Source: CAYTAU01 sp964442075 | Lineage (GTDB): Bacteria > Bacteroidota > Bacteroidia > Bacteroidales > CAYTAU01 | Direction: 5' to 3' | Assembly (NCBI GenBank): GCA_964442075.1 | Contig: CAYTWH010000003.1 | Span: 87,249 to 151,248 of the forward strand | DNA length: 64,000 nt | Shown here: in pieces, positions 18,490 to 26,265 of the stretch | Position numbering within the stretch: position 1 is the stretch's first letter | Layout: every line of letters begins with the position of its first letter | Notes under the pieces: model-generated | What the model saw: the letters and a program-made list of their open reading frames with translations, nothing else | Told to the model about the DNA's origin: nothing | The model's database searches: none | Made by a program: the position numbers and the translations under genes

Positions 18490-19062
18490 TTACTCTTCAT
18501 AAAAATGCATATCAATAATATATTTATAAACATTATTATTTAAGTAGTAGTTTATTTCTTTACCTTCCTTAATAGCATTACGTATAAAACTTGATGATAT
18601 TTCCATTAATGGAGCATTTACAACACTAATGTTTTTTTCGTTGCTTTGCTTAATATTTGTACCGGTACGCGGATAAACACAGATATTGTAATTATCTAAT
18701 ATTTGCTTATAATTTTTCCACTTATGTATTGAAGCAAAGTTATCTGCTCCCATTATTAATCTAAACTCTTGGTTAGGATGTTTTTCTTTTAAATGGGTAA
18801 GAGCATCTATGGTAAAAGACGGTTTTGGCATGTAAAACTCAATATCCGAAGCTTTAAATCTAGCATCATTGGCAATAGCAATATTCACGAGTTCAAGTCG
18901 ATGATAATCATCCAATAATGAGCTTTTTTGCTTTAAGGGATTTTGTGGACTGACAACAAACCACAATTCATCTATATCGGTAAATTCTACTACATAATTA
19001 GCAATGGCAAGATGCCCGATATGAATTGGATTAAACGTGCCAAAATATAAGCCTATGTTCAT
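18490..19062 (-). CDS. nadD: Nicotinate-nucleotide adenylyltransferase
   Basis: This enzyme joins nicotinate mononucleotide to AMP in NAD synthesis. The 190-residue protein has GTFNPIHIGH (8-17), the HxGH nucleotidyltransferase motif, and the C-terminal SSSFIRNAI (ISSTxIR-type) motif. Length is normal. It is the third gene of yicC-gmk-nadD, 10 bp after gmk, a gene order that is conserved in Bacteroidota. Confidence 0.94.
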   Translation of the reverse strand: MNIGLYFGTFNPIHIGHLAIANYVVEFTDIDELWFVVSPQNPLKQKSSLLDDYHRLELVNIAIANDARFKASDIEFYMPKPSFTIDALTHLKEKHPNQEFRLIMGADNFASIHKWKNYKQILDNYNICVYPRTGTNIKQSNEKNISVVNAPLMEISSSFIRNAIKEGKEINYYLNNNVYKYIIDMHFYEE

Positions 19063-19072
19063 GTTTTTTATA

Positions 19073-19654
19073 TCAATACTTTAAAAAATTACCAACAACA
19101 TTTATTGCTTCTTGCAAAGCTGTTTCAAGTTTGTCGTTAACAATGGTAATATCAAATTCTTCTATGTTCTGTTTCCAGAACTCAATTTCTTTCTCTGACT
19201 TTTCTATTCTCATTTCAATTGCTTCTTTACTATCAGACGAACGAGAATACAGCCTGTCTTTTAAAACTTCTATTGACGGAGGTTTTATAAATATTGATAA
19301 TGCTTTACTTGTAAAATATTTTTTAATACTTACCGCACCAACAACATCAACATCAAATATTACATTTTTTCCGACATTAAGATTTTTCTCTACTTCGTTT
19401 TTAAGAGTTCCGTAAAAAGTGCTTTCGTATACCTCCTCCCATTCAAGAAACTCCGATTTATCTATTTTGTTTTTAAATTCTTCTGAGTTAAAAAAGTAAT
19501 AATCTACTCCGTTTTTCTCTTTTTCTCTTTTTGCCCTGCTTGTGGCAGATACAGAAAAAGAAAGTTTAAAACCCTGTTTTAACAAATGTCCGATAATAGT
19601 TGTTTTACCGGAGCCTGACGGGGCAGAAATAATTATAACTTTTCCTTTATCCAT
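19073..19654 (-). CDS. gmk: Guanylate kinase
   Basis: This kinase converts GMP to GDP with ATP. The 193-residue protein has the P-loop SAPSGSGKTT near residues 9-18, the GMP-binding stretch SATSRAKREKEKNGVDYYF, and the R-rich lid. Length is typical. Its start codon abuts the yicC stop directly, with no gap, so translation is probably coupled, and nadD follows after 10 bp. Confidence 0.95.
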   Translation of the reverse strand: MDKGKVIIISAPSGSGKTTIIGHLLKQGFKLSFSVSATSRAKREKEKNGVDYYFFNSEEFKNKIDKSEFLEWEEVYESTFYGTLKNEVEKNLNVGKNVIFDVDVVGAVSIKKYFTSKALSIFIKPPSIEVLKDRLYSRSSDSKEAIEMRIEKSEKEIEFWKQNIEEFDITIVNDKLETALQEAINVVGNFLKY

Positions 19655-20527
19655 TTATAAGATATTCAATAGTTGTTCTTTAATTTTTTCAAGTTCGTCT
19701 TTCATTTCCACAACAATTGATTGTATTTCGGAATTGTTTGCTTTAGAACCAATAGTATTAATCTCTCTACCCATTTCCTGCGATATAAATAATAGTTTCT
19801 TACCAACTGCTTCTTCTGTTACTAAAGTTTGATTAAAATATTTACAATGGTTTGCTAATCGCACTTTTTCTTCGTTGATATCAAATTTTTCAATATAGTA
19901 TATTATTTCCTGTTCAAATCTGTTTTCATCTATTTGCTCATTGTCGCAAAGCTCTTTCAGGTTTTGTTTTATTTTTGATCTTTTCTCTTCTATTCTATCT
20001 TTTTCCGGCTTTTCGATTTTTTGCAATAATTTTTCAATATTCTGTACTCTTCCAGTAATATCTTTTTCAAGAGCTTTTCCTTCCTGTGCTCTAAAATCCT
20101 GAACTTTGGCAATAGCCTCCTTTATTGTGTTATTAACAATAATCCACTCTTCTTCTATAGGTTCTTTCACATTTATTTTAGTAACATTAGGTAGCCTAAC
20201 CAAGGCTTGCAATAGATCAGACTCAGGAATACCAAGTTCCTCTTTTAAAGATTTTAATTGTTTTAGATAATTTTTGATAACAGGCTCGTTTAGAAGAATA
20301 TTGTCGTTTTCGCCAATAATCTCAACGCTTAAGTTCATATCTATCTTACCTCGTAAAAATTCTTTACTAAGCAAACCTCTTATTTCAATATCTTTCTCTC
20401 TGAAAAACCCGCTGATTTTTGTATTTATATCTGTTTGTTTACTGTTTAGGGTTTTTATTTCAATAGATATCTTTTTGTTTCCAACCTCACAAACTGACTT
20501 TCCGTAACCCGTCATCGATTTTAGCAT
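19655..20527 (-). CDS. yicC: YicC/YloC-family endoribonuclease-like protein
   Basis: The 290-residue protein begins MLKSMTGYGKS, the signature start of the YicC family, and ends in the DUF1732 domain (about 205-290, with EMGREINTIGSKANNSEIQ). Members in other bacteria have RNA-cleaving activity linked to stationary-phase physiology; that is family knowledge. It heads the operon with gmk and nadD, and the -7 element at 20565-20572 lies 37 bp upstream. Confidence 0.92.
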   Translation of the reverse strand: MLKSMTGYGKSVCEVGNKKISIEIKTLNSKQTDINTKISGFFREKDIEIRGLLSKEFLRGKIDMNLSVEIIGENDNILLNEPVIKNYLKQLKSLKEELGIPESDLLQALVRLPNVTKINVKEPIEEEWIIVNNTIKEAIAKVQDFRAQEGKALEKDITGRVQNIEKLLQKIEKPEKDRIEEKRSKIKQNLKELCDNEQIDENRFEQEIIYYIEKFDINEEKVRLANHCKYFNQTLVTEEAVGKKLLFISQEMGREINTIGSKANNSEIQSIVVEMKDELEKIKEQLLNIL

Positions 20528-20564
20528 AAATTGTATTATTTAATTATTTTAAATTAAAATTATG

Positions 20565-20572
20565 CAAAAGTA
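20565..20572 (-). promoter_or_regulatory. -7 element upstream of yicC-gmk-nadD
   Basis: The minus strand reads TACTTTTG (TAnnTTTG), 37 bp before the yicC ATG. Confidence 0.4.
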
Positions 20573-20726
20573 ATAAAAATGTGTTGAAAACAGTAATTAT
20601 AAATATGAACTCGTATCCGTAAACTACCAAATACTGATTTCAATAAATGAAATTGCTCAATTGTCGTATTGTTAAATTGTTTTTTTAATTTTTGAGAAAA
20701 CTTTGTCAACGATTTTGCAAAAAACA

Positions 20727-20819
20727 ATGAAAAGATTATCAGAAAAAATTAAACTACACTCAATAAAATTAAACAAAATGGCTTCTTCGTTTGCCGAACG
20801 GTATGCCGAAGACAATTAA
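20727..20819 (+). CDS. Possible 30-residue small ORF
   Basis: ATG at 20727 opens a 30-codon frame ending KMASSFAERYAEDN with TAA at 20817-20819, overlapping the stop of the convergent thioredoxin gene by 4 bp. The C-terminal part uses codons unlike random AT-rich DNA, but there is no recognised family and no clear promoter. It could equally be a gene remnant. Otherwise the 288-bp gap 20528-20815 shows only the promoter of yicC. Confidence 0.2.
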   Translation: MKRLSEKIKLHSIKLNKMASSFAERYAEDN

Positions 20820-21232
20820 TCAATTCCCATTTCTTTTAATAAAATTTTCTTTGATTTATATCCCATTAATCTTTTATACTCTTTACCATCTTTAAATAAA
20901 ATAATAGTTGGGATGCTTCGGATTTTGTATTTTTGAGAAAGCTGTTTATTTTGATCAACATTTACTTTTGCTATCGTAAGCTTATCGCTCTTTGTTTCTG
21001 CAATATCATTTAATATTGGTGTCATCATTTTGCAAGGAGCGCACCAAGGAGCCCAAAAATCGACCAATACAAGCCCCTTCTTTTTTCCAACTGCCTTAAA
21101 ACTCTTATTGTCTAGGGTTTTTATTTTATCACTTGTAGCAACATCTTTGATGTTCTTCATTTTATAAAATTTATAGATAATGTAAGCTATAAATAAAACA
21201 ATGAATCCTATTATAAAATACCAAATTGTCAT
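20816..21232 (-). CDS. Membrane-anchored thioredoxin
   Basis: The 138-residue protein has one N-terminal membrane helix (about 3-22, IWYFIIGFIVLFIAYIIY) followed by a thioredoxin domain (about 35-135). The active site is WCAPC with C64 and C67, and the cis-proline loop RSIPTIILF is present. Ala replaces the usual Gly of WCGPC. The helix is not followed by a cleavage site, so it is probably an anchor; whether the domain faces cytoplasm or periplasm is open (lysines after the helix favour cytoplasm). It is the last gene of a redox cassette with a decayed trxB and a second thioredoxin-like gene upstream. Confidence 0.9.
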   Translation of the reverse strand: MTIWYFIIGFIVLFIAYIIYKFYKMKNIKDVATSDKIKTLDNKSFKAVGKKKGLVLVDFWAPWCAPCKMMTPILNDIAETKSDKLTIAKVNVDQNKQLSQKYKIRSIPTIILFKDGKEYKRLMGYKSKKILLKEMGID

Positions 21233-21256
21233 TTTAAATTATTTTTAAGTTGAAAA

Positions 21257-21466
21257 TTAGAATAATGTATATTTTAAGTTTGTAAAGCACATAATGTCTT
21301 CTATCTCAAGTGAAACTTCCTCAATAATTACTTCAATTTCTACACCAAATATTTTTCCCATAATTACACCATTTGTGAGATTTTTAATTTTGCTATTGAG
21401 GAGTATATTCCTGCTATTAAGCCAGAGGCCCCTCCTAATATTATTACATCAAAATTTTCTTCCATT
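21257..21466 (-). pseudogene. trxB: Decayed thioredoxin reductase fragment
   Basis: From ATG 21466 the minus strand reads MEENFDVIILGGASGLIAG then IYSSIAKLK, the Rossmann start of thioredoxin reductase, in which GGGPAGL has become GGASGL. The frame then ends at a stop at 21364. From about 21361 a second frame reads MGKIFGVEIEVIIEEVSLE to a stop at 21257; this resembles the segment about 60-90 residues further into the enzyme (typically ..KKQAxxFGVEI). The FAD/NADPH domains and CxxC are gone. I read this as trxB with an internal deletion, a frameshift and loss of the 3' part. It lies between two thioredoxin-type genes, where an intact trxB is expected. Confidence 0.65.
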
Positions 21467-21494
21467 TTTCTATTGAAATAAATATGTTTGTATG

Positions 21495-21606
21495 TTAAAC
21501 CCGCATTAGAAGAACACCAAAATGGTGAATGAAATGAAATCATTTTGGTAGTAATTCTTAATCGATTATGCAAAATAAGTAAATTCTTTTGCATAATTCG
21601 GGTTAA
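21495..21606. repeat. MITE-like inverted-repeat element upstream of the trxB remnant
   Basis: Outer arms TTAAACCCG (21495-21503) and CGGGTTAA (21599-21606) are near-inverse, with one mismatch. Inside are two perfect hairpins: ACCAAAATG (21516-21524) with CATTTTGGT (21541-21549), and ATTATGCAAAA (21565-21575) with TTTTGCATAAT (21587-21597). The 144-bp region 21467-21610 therefore consists almost wholly of structured non-coding DNA between the thioredoxin-like gene and the trxB remnant. Confidence 0.5.
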
Positions 21607-21610
21607 ACAA

Positions 21611-21961
21611 TTACGCATCAAATTTGTCTTCAAGAATGCTCGTAATTTGTTGCATATCCTGAATACTAGTAGTGGCTTCTACCATTTTTCCGTTTTTATA
21701 ATAAACAGTAAAAGGTAATCCCATAAAACCACCACACATTGGAGCATTTCTTATTGGAGCTACTTCCGGAGTATCAAATCCCATAGAATAGAATTTTATG
21801 TTTTTACTCTCTTCTTCTAATTCTTCCATAACATCATAAACAGGAATACACATAGGTCCCATTCTGCCTGCACATACCATTACATTTTCATTTTCATCAA
21901 TGATTTTTTCTAATTCAGCAGCTGTTTCAATTTCATAAATTGCAGTTTGTAACATTTTCAT
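21611..21961 (-). CDS. Thioredoxin-fold protein with a non-canonical active site
   Basis: The 116-residue protein matches the thioredoxin fold by length, by the strand-loop MVCAGRMGPMCIP followed by the helix VYDVMEELEEE, and by the cis-proline loop GFMGLPFTVYYKNGK. In place of CxxC it has MGPM followed by a single Cys, with another Cys at MCGG later, so an ordinary dithiol reaction at the CxxC position is not possible. It may use the single Cys, or bind metal or another protein. The start codon is 11 bp after the NifX-like gene stop, so they form an operon. Confidence 0.75.
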   Translation of the reverse strand: MKMLQTAIYEIETAAELEKIIDENENVMVCAGRMGPMCIPVYDVMEELEEESKNIKFYSMGFDTPEVAPIRNAPMCGGFMGLPFTVYYKNGKMVEATTSIQDMQQITSILEDKFDA

Positions 21962-21972
21962 AATCTTAAATT

Positions 21973-22320
21973 TTAATTATTAGTTATTTCATTTATTATT
22001 TTTTTATCAGATTTTAAATGTCCATTCATATAATCCTCAATAAGTTCGCTTGGGGTATTAATAGGTATTCCGACAAAAAGATTTATTTTCTTATTTATAA
22101 ATAAGCTTAATATTTTTTTATCAACTTTATGAGCAATAATATCTGTGATTCCTTGCTGAAGAGCCCATTCAGGCAGAGTTGTTATGTCGTTATAATGAGG
22201 AACCTCAATGCTATCACTATGTATGTTTTTGGAATCAATATCAAATATTTTATAATGGCTACATTGTCCAAAATATTCACTTAATTTTCCTTCAACTATT
22301 GGAATTGCTATCCGCTTCAT
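21973..22320 (-). CDS. NifX/NifB-type Fe-Mo-cluster-binding-domain protein
   Basis: The 115-residue protein is one dinitrogenase iron-molybdenum cofactor biosynthesis domain. KRIAIPIVEGKLSEYFGQCSHYKIFDID is split here by its usual conserved G/H residues, and the helix-turn AxxxxITDIIAHKVD follows. Such proteins bind metal clusters and in many anaerobes are unrelated to nitrogen fixation. It is the first gene of a cassette with a thioredoxin-like protein, the decayed trxB and trxA. A Crp/Fnr regulator is transcribed divergently from 22490, so redox-responsive control is plausible. Confidence 0.85.
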   Translation of the reverse strand: MKRIAIPIVEGKLSEYFGQCSHYKIFDIDSKNIHSDSIEVPHYNDITTLPEWALQQGITDIIAHKVDKKILSLFINKKINLFVGIPINTPSELIEDYMNGHLKSDKKIINEITNN

Positions 22321-22444
22321 TTTTTATAAAAATAATTTCGATACAAAATTAAGCTAAACTATAGTTTACTACAAGAATATCGTGTTTACATATACTTGTT
22401 AAAAAGCTATCTTTTTTATGCTTTTTTCCTATGAAATTTCAATA

Positions 22445-22452
22445 TATCTTTG
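22445..22452 (+). promoter_or_regulatory. -7 element upstream of the Crp/Fnr gene
   Basis: TATCTTTG (TAnnTTTG) lies 38 bp before ATG 22490, in the divergent intergenic region with the NifX-like gene. Confidence 0.4.
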
Positions 22453-22489
22453 TTTTTTTATATAAATACCTAATTGGCAATACTGAACA

Positions 22490-23185
22490 ATGACAGATAA
22501 TAAAAACTATACAGACTTAAATAATTTCAAAAACAGATTTAAATGTTTGCAAAATCTTTCTAAAGATGAAATTAGTCTTTTAAAAAACAAAAAAAAGCAA
22601 CTAACATATTTGCAGGGTGAAACTTTGTTTAAACAGGGTGCATTTGCTCCTTATGTAATGTTTATCATAGAGGGTCTTGTTAAAGTATATCTTCAAACTG
22701 GTTCTGATAAACAAATGAACATACGCCTATCATTACCCGGAGATTTTTTAGCATTTTCTTCAATTTTTGGTGAAAATGTATATAACTATTCTGCTATTGC
22801 ATTAAAAGATTCGACAATTTGTATGATAGAAAAAGAAAGTTTAAAACAATTACTTTTAAAGAATCCCGAATTTGCCATGAAAATTACATCTCAAAATTAT
22901 CGTAATGAGGGTAATTTACTTGAAATAATAAAAAATGTAACGTATAAGCAAATGCGTGGCAAGTTAGCTTCTACATTAATTTATCTTTCTGAAGATGTTT
23001 TCTTAAAACAAGATGTTTTTAATTATTTAAAGAGGCATGACATTGCTGATTTTGCTTCGATTTCAACTGAAAGCACAATTAAATTCTTAAAAGAATTTGA
23101 AAAAGAAGGAATAATTAAGCTTGATGGAAAAAATATTAAGATTGAAGATTCCAAGAAATTAATAGATATAAGTACAAAAGGTTAA
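22490..23185 (+). CDS. Crp/Fnr-family transcriptional regulator
   Basis: The 231-residue protein has an N-terminal cyclic-nucleotide-binding-type beta-roll (about 35-145, GETLFKQGAFAPYVMFIIEGLVKV split by family glycines) and a C-terminal Crp-type winged helix (about 155-220, ADFASISTESTIKFLKEFEKEG as helix-turn-helix). Only one Cys lies in the N-tail, so it has no FNR-type iron-sulfur cluster site. It is divergent from the NifX/thioredoxin cassette across 169 bp and is the obvious candidate to control it. The signal is unknown. Confidence 0.9.
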   Translation: MTDNKNYTDLNNFKNRFKCLQNLSKDEISLLKNKKKQLTYLQGETLFKQGAFAPYVMFIIEGLVKVYLQTGSDKQMNIRLSLPGDFLAFSSIFGENVYNYSAIALKDSTICMIEKESLKQLLLKNPEFAMKITSQNYRNEGNLLEIIKNVTYKQMRGKLASTLIYLSEDVFLKQDVFNYLKRHDIADFASISTESTIKFLKEFEKEGIIKLDGKNIKIEDSKKLIDISTKG

Positions 23186-23349
23186 ATTAAATTATAAAAA
23201 AAGATTATTTTATTATATATGTTGAATATATTTAGATATTTTAATATGACATTAAATATTTATGTAGTAAAAATAATTCTTGAATTTAGTTTAAGAAACA
23301 CTAAAATTCTGAATATTTGTATAATTTCGTATTTCTAAATTTAATTAAA

Positions 23350-23865
23350 ATGAAACTACCTGAGAATATTAAAATATTGATTATTACACTTAGCGACAGA
23401 GCAAGTAAAGGCGAGTATGAAGACAAAAGCGGACCAACAATAAAGAAATTTCTTGATAATCATTTTTCACAAAAAACATGGAAATATGAAATAAAAACAA
23501 AAATAATTCCTGATAGTACTGTTGAACTTACTGAACTAATAGAAACAGCCAAAAAAGAATACAATATTATTTTCACAACAGGAGGAACAGGCATAGGACC
23601 ACGCGATATAACTGTTGATGTTATTCAGCCAATGCTTGACAAAGAAATATCGGGAATTATGGAAGTAATAAGAGTAAAATATGGTATGCAAAAACCTAAT
23701 GCGATGTTAAGCAGAGGAGTTGCAGGAGTTATTGGCATAAGCCTGATATATACTTTGCCGGGGAGCGTAAAAGCAGTGAAAGAATATATGACTGAAATTC
23801 TTACAACCCTTGAACACTTAATTTATATGCAATACGGTGTTGATGTGCATAAAAAAAATTATTAA
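23350..23865 (+). CDS. mog: Molybdopterin adenylyltransferase-like MogA/MoaB protein
   Basis: This protein of the MogA/MoaB family should adenylylate molybdopterin ahead of metal insertion. It shows LSDRASKGEYEDKSGP near the N-terminus, TTGGTGIGPRDIT for pterin binding and TLPGSVKAVKEY near the C-terminus. I use the ATG at 23350 (171 residues), where the alignment begins; a TTG 33 bp upstream would only add an unmatched tail. It provides a step in the pterin cofactor pathway that the tungsten-type oxidoreductase at 60438 would need. No other cofactor genes are in the window. Confidence 0.88.
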   Translation: MKLPENIKILIITLSDRASKGEYEDKSGPTIKKFLDNHFSQKTWKYEIKTKIIPDSTVELTELIETAKKEYNIIFTTGGTGIGPRDITVDVIQPMLDKEISGIMEVIRVKYGMQKPNAMLSRGVAGVIGISLIYTLPGSVKAVKEYMTEILTTLEHLIYMQYGVDVHKKNY

Positions 23866-23897
23866 ATTTGCATAAAATTTATAAACAAATATCACTT

Positions 23898-26021
23898 ATG
23901 AAAAATTTACTATTAATTCTATCAATAGCTTTTATTATTACAGCTTGTAATCAGCCAAAAAATGCGGATCTTACATTTACATATCCAAAAACAAAAAAAG
24001 TTGATACAATAGATATTTATTTTGGCACAGAAATAGCTGACCCTTACCGATGGTTAGAAAACGATACAGCAGAAGATGTCGCTGAATGGGTAACAGCACA
24101 AAATAAAATTACATTCGATTATTTAGATTCAATTCCTTTTAGAAACAAAATTAAAGACAGGCTTACCGATATATGGAATTATCCTAAAACTTCTGCTCCG
24201 TTTAAAAGAGGAGGCAGATATTTTTTATATAAAAATGATGGCTTACAAAATCAAAGTGTATTATTTGTAAAAGATGATATTGATGCAGAAGAAAGAATAT
24301 TATTAGACCCAAATACTTTATCGGAAGATGGCACGGTTGCCCTTGCCGGACTTGATTTCTCGAAAGATGGCAAACTTATGACATATTCTATTGCAAGAGC
24401 AGGTTCCGATTGGAACGAGATTTTTGTACTTGATGTTGAAACAGGACAGCAATTAGACGAACATATACTTTGGGTAAAGTTTACAAACTTAGCATGGCAT
24501 AACAACGGATTTTATTATAGCGGATATACTCCACCTGAAGAGGGAAAAGAATTTTCAAACAAAAACGAGTTTCATAAACTATATTATCACAAACTTGGAA
24601 CACCACAAACTGATGATAAAATAATTATGGAAAACAAAGACCTGCCCTTAAGAATGTTTGTTGCCGATGTTACCGATGATGAAAAATATATGATAGTATA
24701 CGAAGAAAATGCCGGAGACAGAGGTCAGGCAATTCATGTAAAAGACCTTTCAAAAGAAGACAATGAGTTTAAAACAATTGTGGCAAATTTTGATGACGAC
24801 TATTCTGTAATTGGCAATATTGACAATGTAATTTATATAAGAACAAATTATAAGGCTCCAAAATACAGACTTATAAGTTTTAATTTTGATAATTATGAAG
24901 CAGGTAATTTTAATGATATATTGCCTGAAAACGAAAATGTTTTACAAGGGGTAAGCATGGCTGCAGATAAATTTGTTGCAACATATATGAAAGATGCTCA
25001 CAACATTGTTCAGATATTCGATTACACAGGAAAATATTTAAAAGATATTGAATTACCAACACTTGGCTCTGCAAGATTTGGAGGCAACAAAGACGATAAT
25101 ATTGCTTTTTACACATTTACATCGTTTACATATCCAAGCGTGGTTTACAAATACAACCTCAATACATTTGCATCAGAAGAATATTCTAAATCGCAAATTG
25201 ATTTTGACGGTAACCAATATGAAACAAAACAGATATTCTACAAAAGCAAAGACGGCACAGAAATACCAATGTTTGTTGTGCATAAAAAAGGTATTAAATT
25301 AGATGGCAATAATCCTACTTTGCTTTACGGATATGGCGGATTTAATATCAGCCTTACTCCCGGATTTAGAATTAGCCAATTAATATGGTTAGAAAACGGT
25401 GGAGTATATGTTTTGGCTAACCTAAGAGGTGGAGGAGAATATGGAGAAGAATGGCACGAAGCAGGCACAAAGCTAAAAAAGCAAAATGTATTTGACGATT
25501 TTATAGCTGCTGCCGAATATCTTATCGAAAATAAATACACATCGCCCGAAAAACTTGTTATAGAAGGTGGTTCAAACGGAGGATTACTTGTTGGCGCTGT
25601 TGCAAATCAACGCCCCGAACTGTTTAAAGTTGCCCTGCCTGCTGTTGGAGTTATGGATATGTTGCGATATCAGAAATTTACTATTGGCTGGGGCTGGGTA
25701 AGCGATTATGGCTCAAGCGATGATTCAATACAATTTAATAATCTTATAAAATATTCGCCTATACATAATATTAAAGAAAATGTTGAGTACCCGGCAACAC
25801 TTGTTACTACTGCCGACCACGACGACAGAGTAGTACCTGCACACTCGTTTAAATATATTGCAACATTGCAGGAAAAATATAAGGGCAAAAATCCTGTAAT
25901 GATAAGGATAGATGTAAAAGCAGGACATGGCGGAGGAAAACCAATATCAAAAGTTATTGAAGAAAAAGCCGATGTTTACTCATTTATATTCTTTAATATG
26001 GGTATTGTGCCTGAGTATTAA
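23898..26021 (+). CDS. Prolyl oligopeptidase, family S9A, lipoprotein
   Basis: This serine peptidase cleaves short peptides after proline. From ATG 23898 (707 residues) the lipoprotein signal LLILSIAFIITAC leads into a seven-bladed propeller (about 70-420) and an alpha/beta hydrolase domain. The catalytic serine S559 is in GGSNGG, the aspartate in DHDDRVVP and the histidine in AGHGGG. A TTG start 30 bp upstream would bury the signal. Lipidation predicts a periplasmic or outer-membrane location. It follows mog by 32 bp, a spacing that permits co-transcription. A terminator at 26114-26146 follows. Confidence 0.93.
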   Translation: MKNLLLILSIAFIITACNQPKNADLTFTYPKTKKVDTIDIYFGTEIADPYRWLENDTAEDVAEWVTAQNKITFDYLDSIPFRNKIKDRLTDIWNYPKTSAPFKRGGRYFLYKNDGLQNQSVLFVKDDIDAEERILLDPNTLSEDGTVALAGLDFSKDGKLMTYSIARAGSDWNEIFVLDVETGQQLDEHILWVKFTNLAWHNNGFYYSGYTPPEEGKEFSNKNEFHKLYYHKLGTPQTDDKIIMENKDLPLRMFVADVTDDEKYMIVYEENAGDRGQAIHVKDLSKEDNEFKTIVANFDDDYSVIGNIDNVIYIRTNYKAPKYRLISFNFDNYEAGNFNDILPENENVLQGVSMAADKFVATYMKDAHNIVQIFDYTGKYLKDIELPTLGSARFGGNKDDNIAFYTFTSFTYPSVVYKYNLNTFASEEYSKSQIDFDGNQYETKQIFYKSKDGTEIPMFVVHKKGIKLDGNNPTLLYGYGGFNISLTPGFRISQLIWLENGGVYVLANLRGGGEYGEEWHEAGTKLKKQNVFDDFIAAAEYLIENKYTSPEKLVIEGGSNGGLLVGAVANQRPELFKVALPAVGVMDMLRYQKFTIGWGWVSDYGSSDDSIQFNNLIKYSPIHNIKENVEYPATLVTTADHDDRVVPAHSFKYIATLQEKYKGKNPVMIRIDVKAGHGGGKPISKVIEEKADVYSFIFFNMGIVPEY

Positions 26022-26041
26022 TCTTATTGTTCAATTGTTCT

Positions 26042-26059
26042 ACCTGCCTGCCGGCAGGT
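26042..26059. repeat. REP-like palindrome ACCTGCC-tgcc-GGCAGGT
   Basis: A perfect 7-bp stem with a 4-base loop, much more GC-rich than its surroundings. It is typical of interspersed intergenic palindromes in Bacteroidota. A weaker CGTAG/CTACG hairpin follows at 26081-26098. Confidence 0.55.
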
Positions 26060-26113
26060 TGCTACATTGTTATTTATGGACGTAGACAAAAGCCTACGCC
26101 CAACTGGGAGCAT

Positions 26114-26146
26114 AAAAAAAACCGCAATTTTTATTGCGGTTTTTTT
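26114..26146. terminator. Bidirectional intrinsic terminator
   Basis: ACCGCAAT (26121-26128) pairs with ATTGCGGT (26133-26140) around TTTT, flanked by an A-run at 26114-26120 and a T-run at 26141-26146. It can end both the prolyl oligopeptidase transcript and the opposing small-lipoprotein operon. Confidence 0.85.
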
Positions 26147-26156
26147 GTTTTATTGT

Positions 26157-26261
26157 TTACTTGAAGCCACAAGATACAATCTTTGCGGAAGCAGGACACT
26201 GATTACATGCTTGTAATAAGAAAAGAAAGGTTAGAAGAAATATATATAAATTTCGATTCAT
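26157..26261 (-). CDS. 34-residue lipoprotein
   Basis: ATG 26261 opens a 34-codon frame, MNRNLYIFLLTFLFLLQAC followed by NQCPASAKIVSCGFK and TAA at 26157. The first 19 residues are a complete lipoprotein signal with lipobox LQAC; the mature peptide would be a Cys-anchored 16-mer with two more cysteines (positions 3 and 11 of the mature form). It begins 4 bp after the stop of the larger lipoprotein gene at 26266 and is followed within 11 bp by a strong terminator, so it is the second gene of a two-gene operon. It resembles small entericidin-like lipoproteins in size only. Confidence 0.6.
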   Translation of the reverse strand: MNRNLYIFLLTFLFLLQACNQCPASAKIVSCGFK

Positions 26262-26265
26262 TATA

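Noticed and set aside
21364..21633. An 89-residue gene spanning the trxB remnant and the hairpin element
   Set aside because: Its first half is translated inverted-repeat DNA; only the part from ATG 21466 resembles a protein, and that part is a broken trxB.
21973..22320. Nitrogen-fixation locus
   Set aside because: Only a stand-alone NifX/NifB-type cluster-binding domain is present; no nifH, nifD or nifK is seen.
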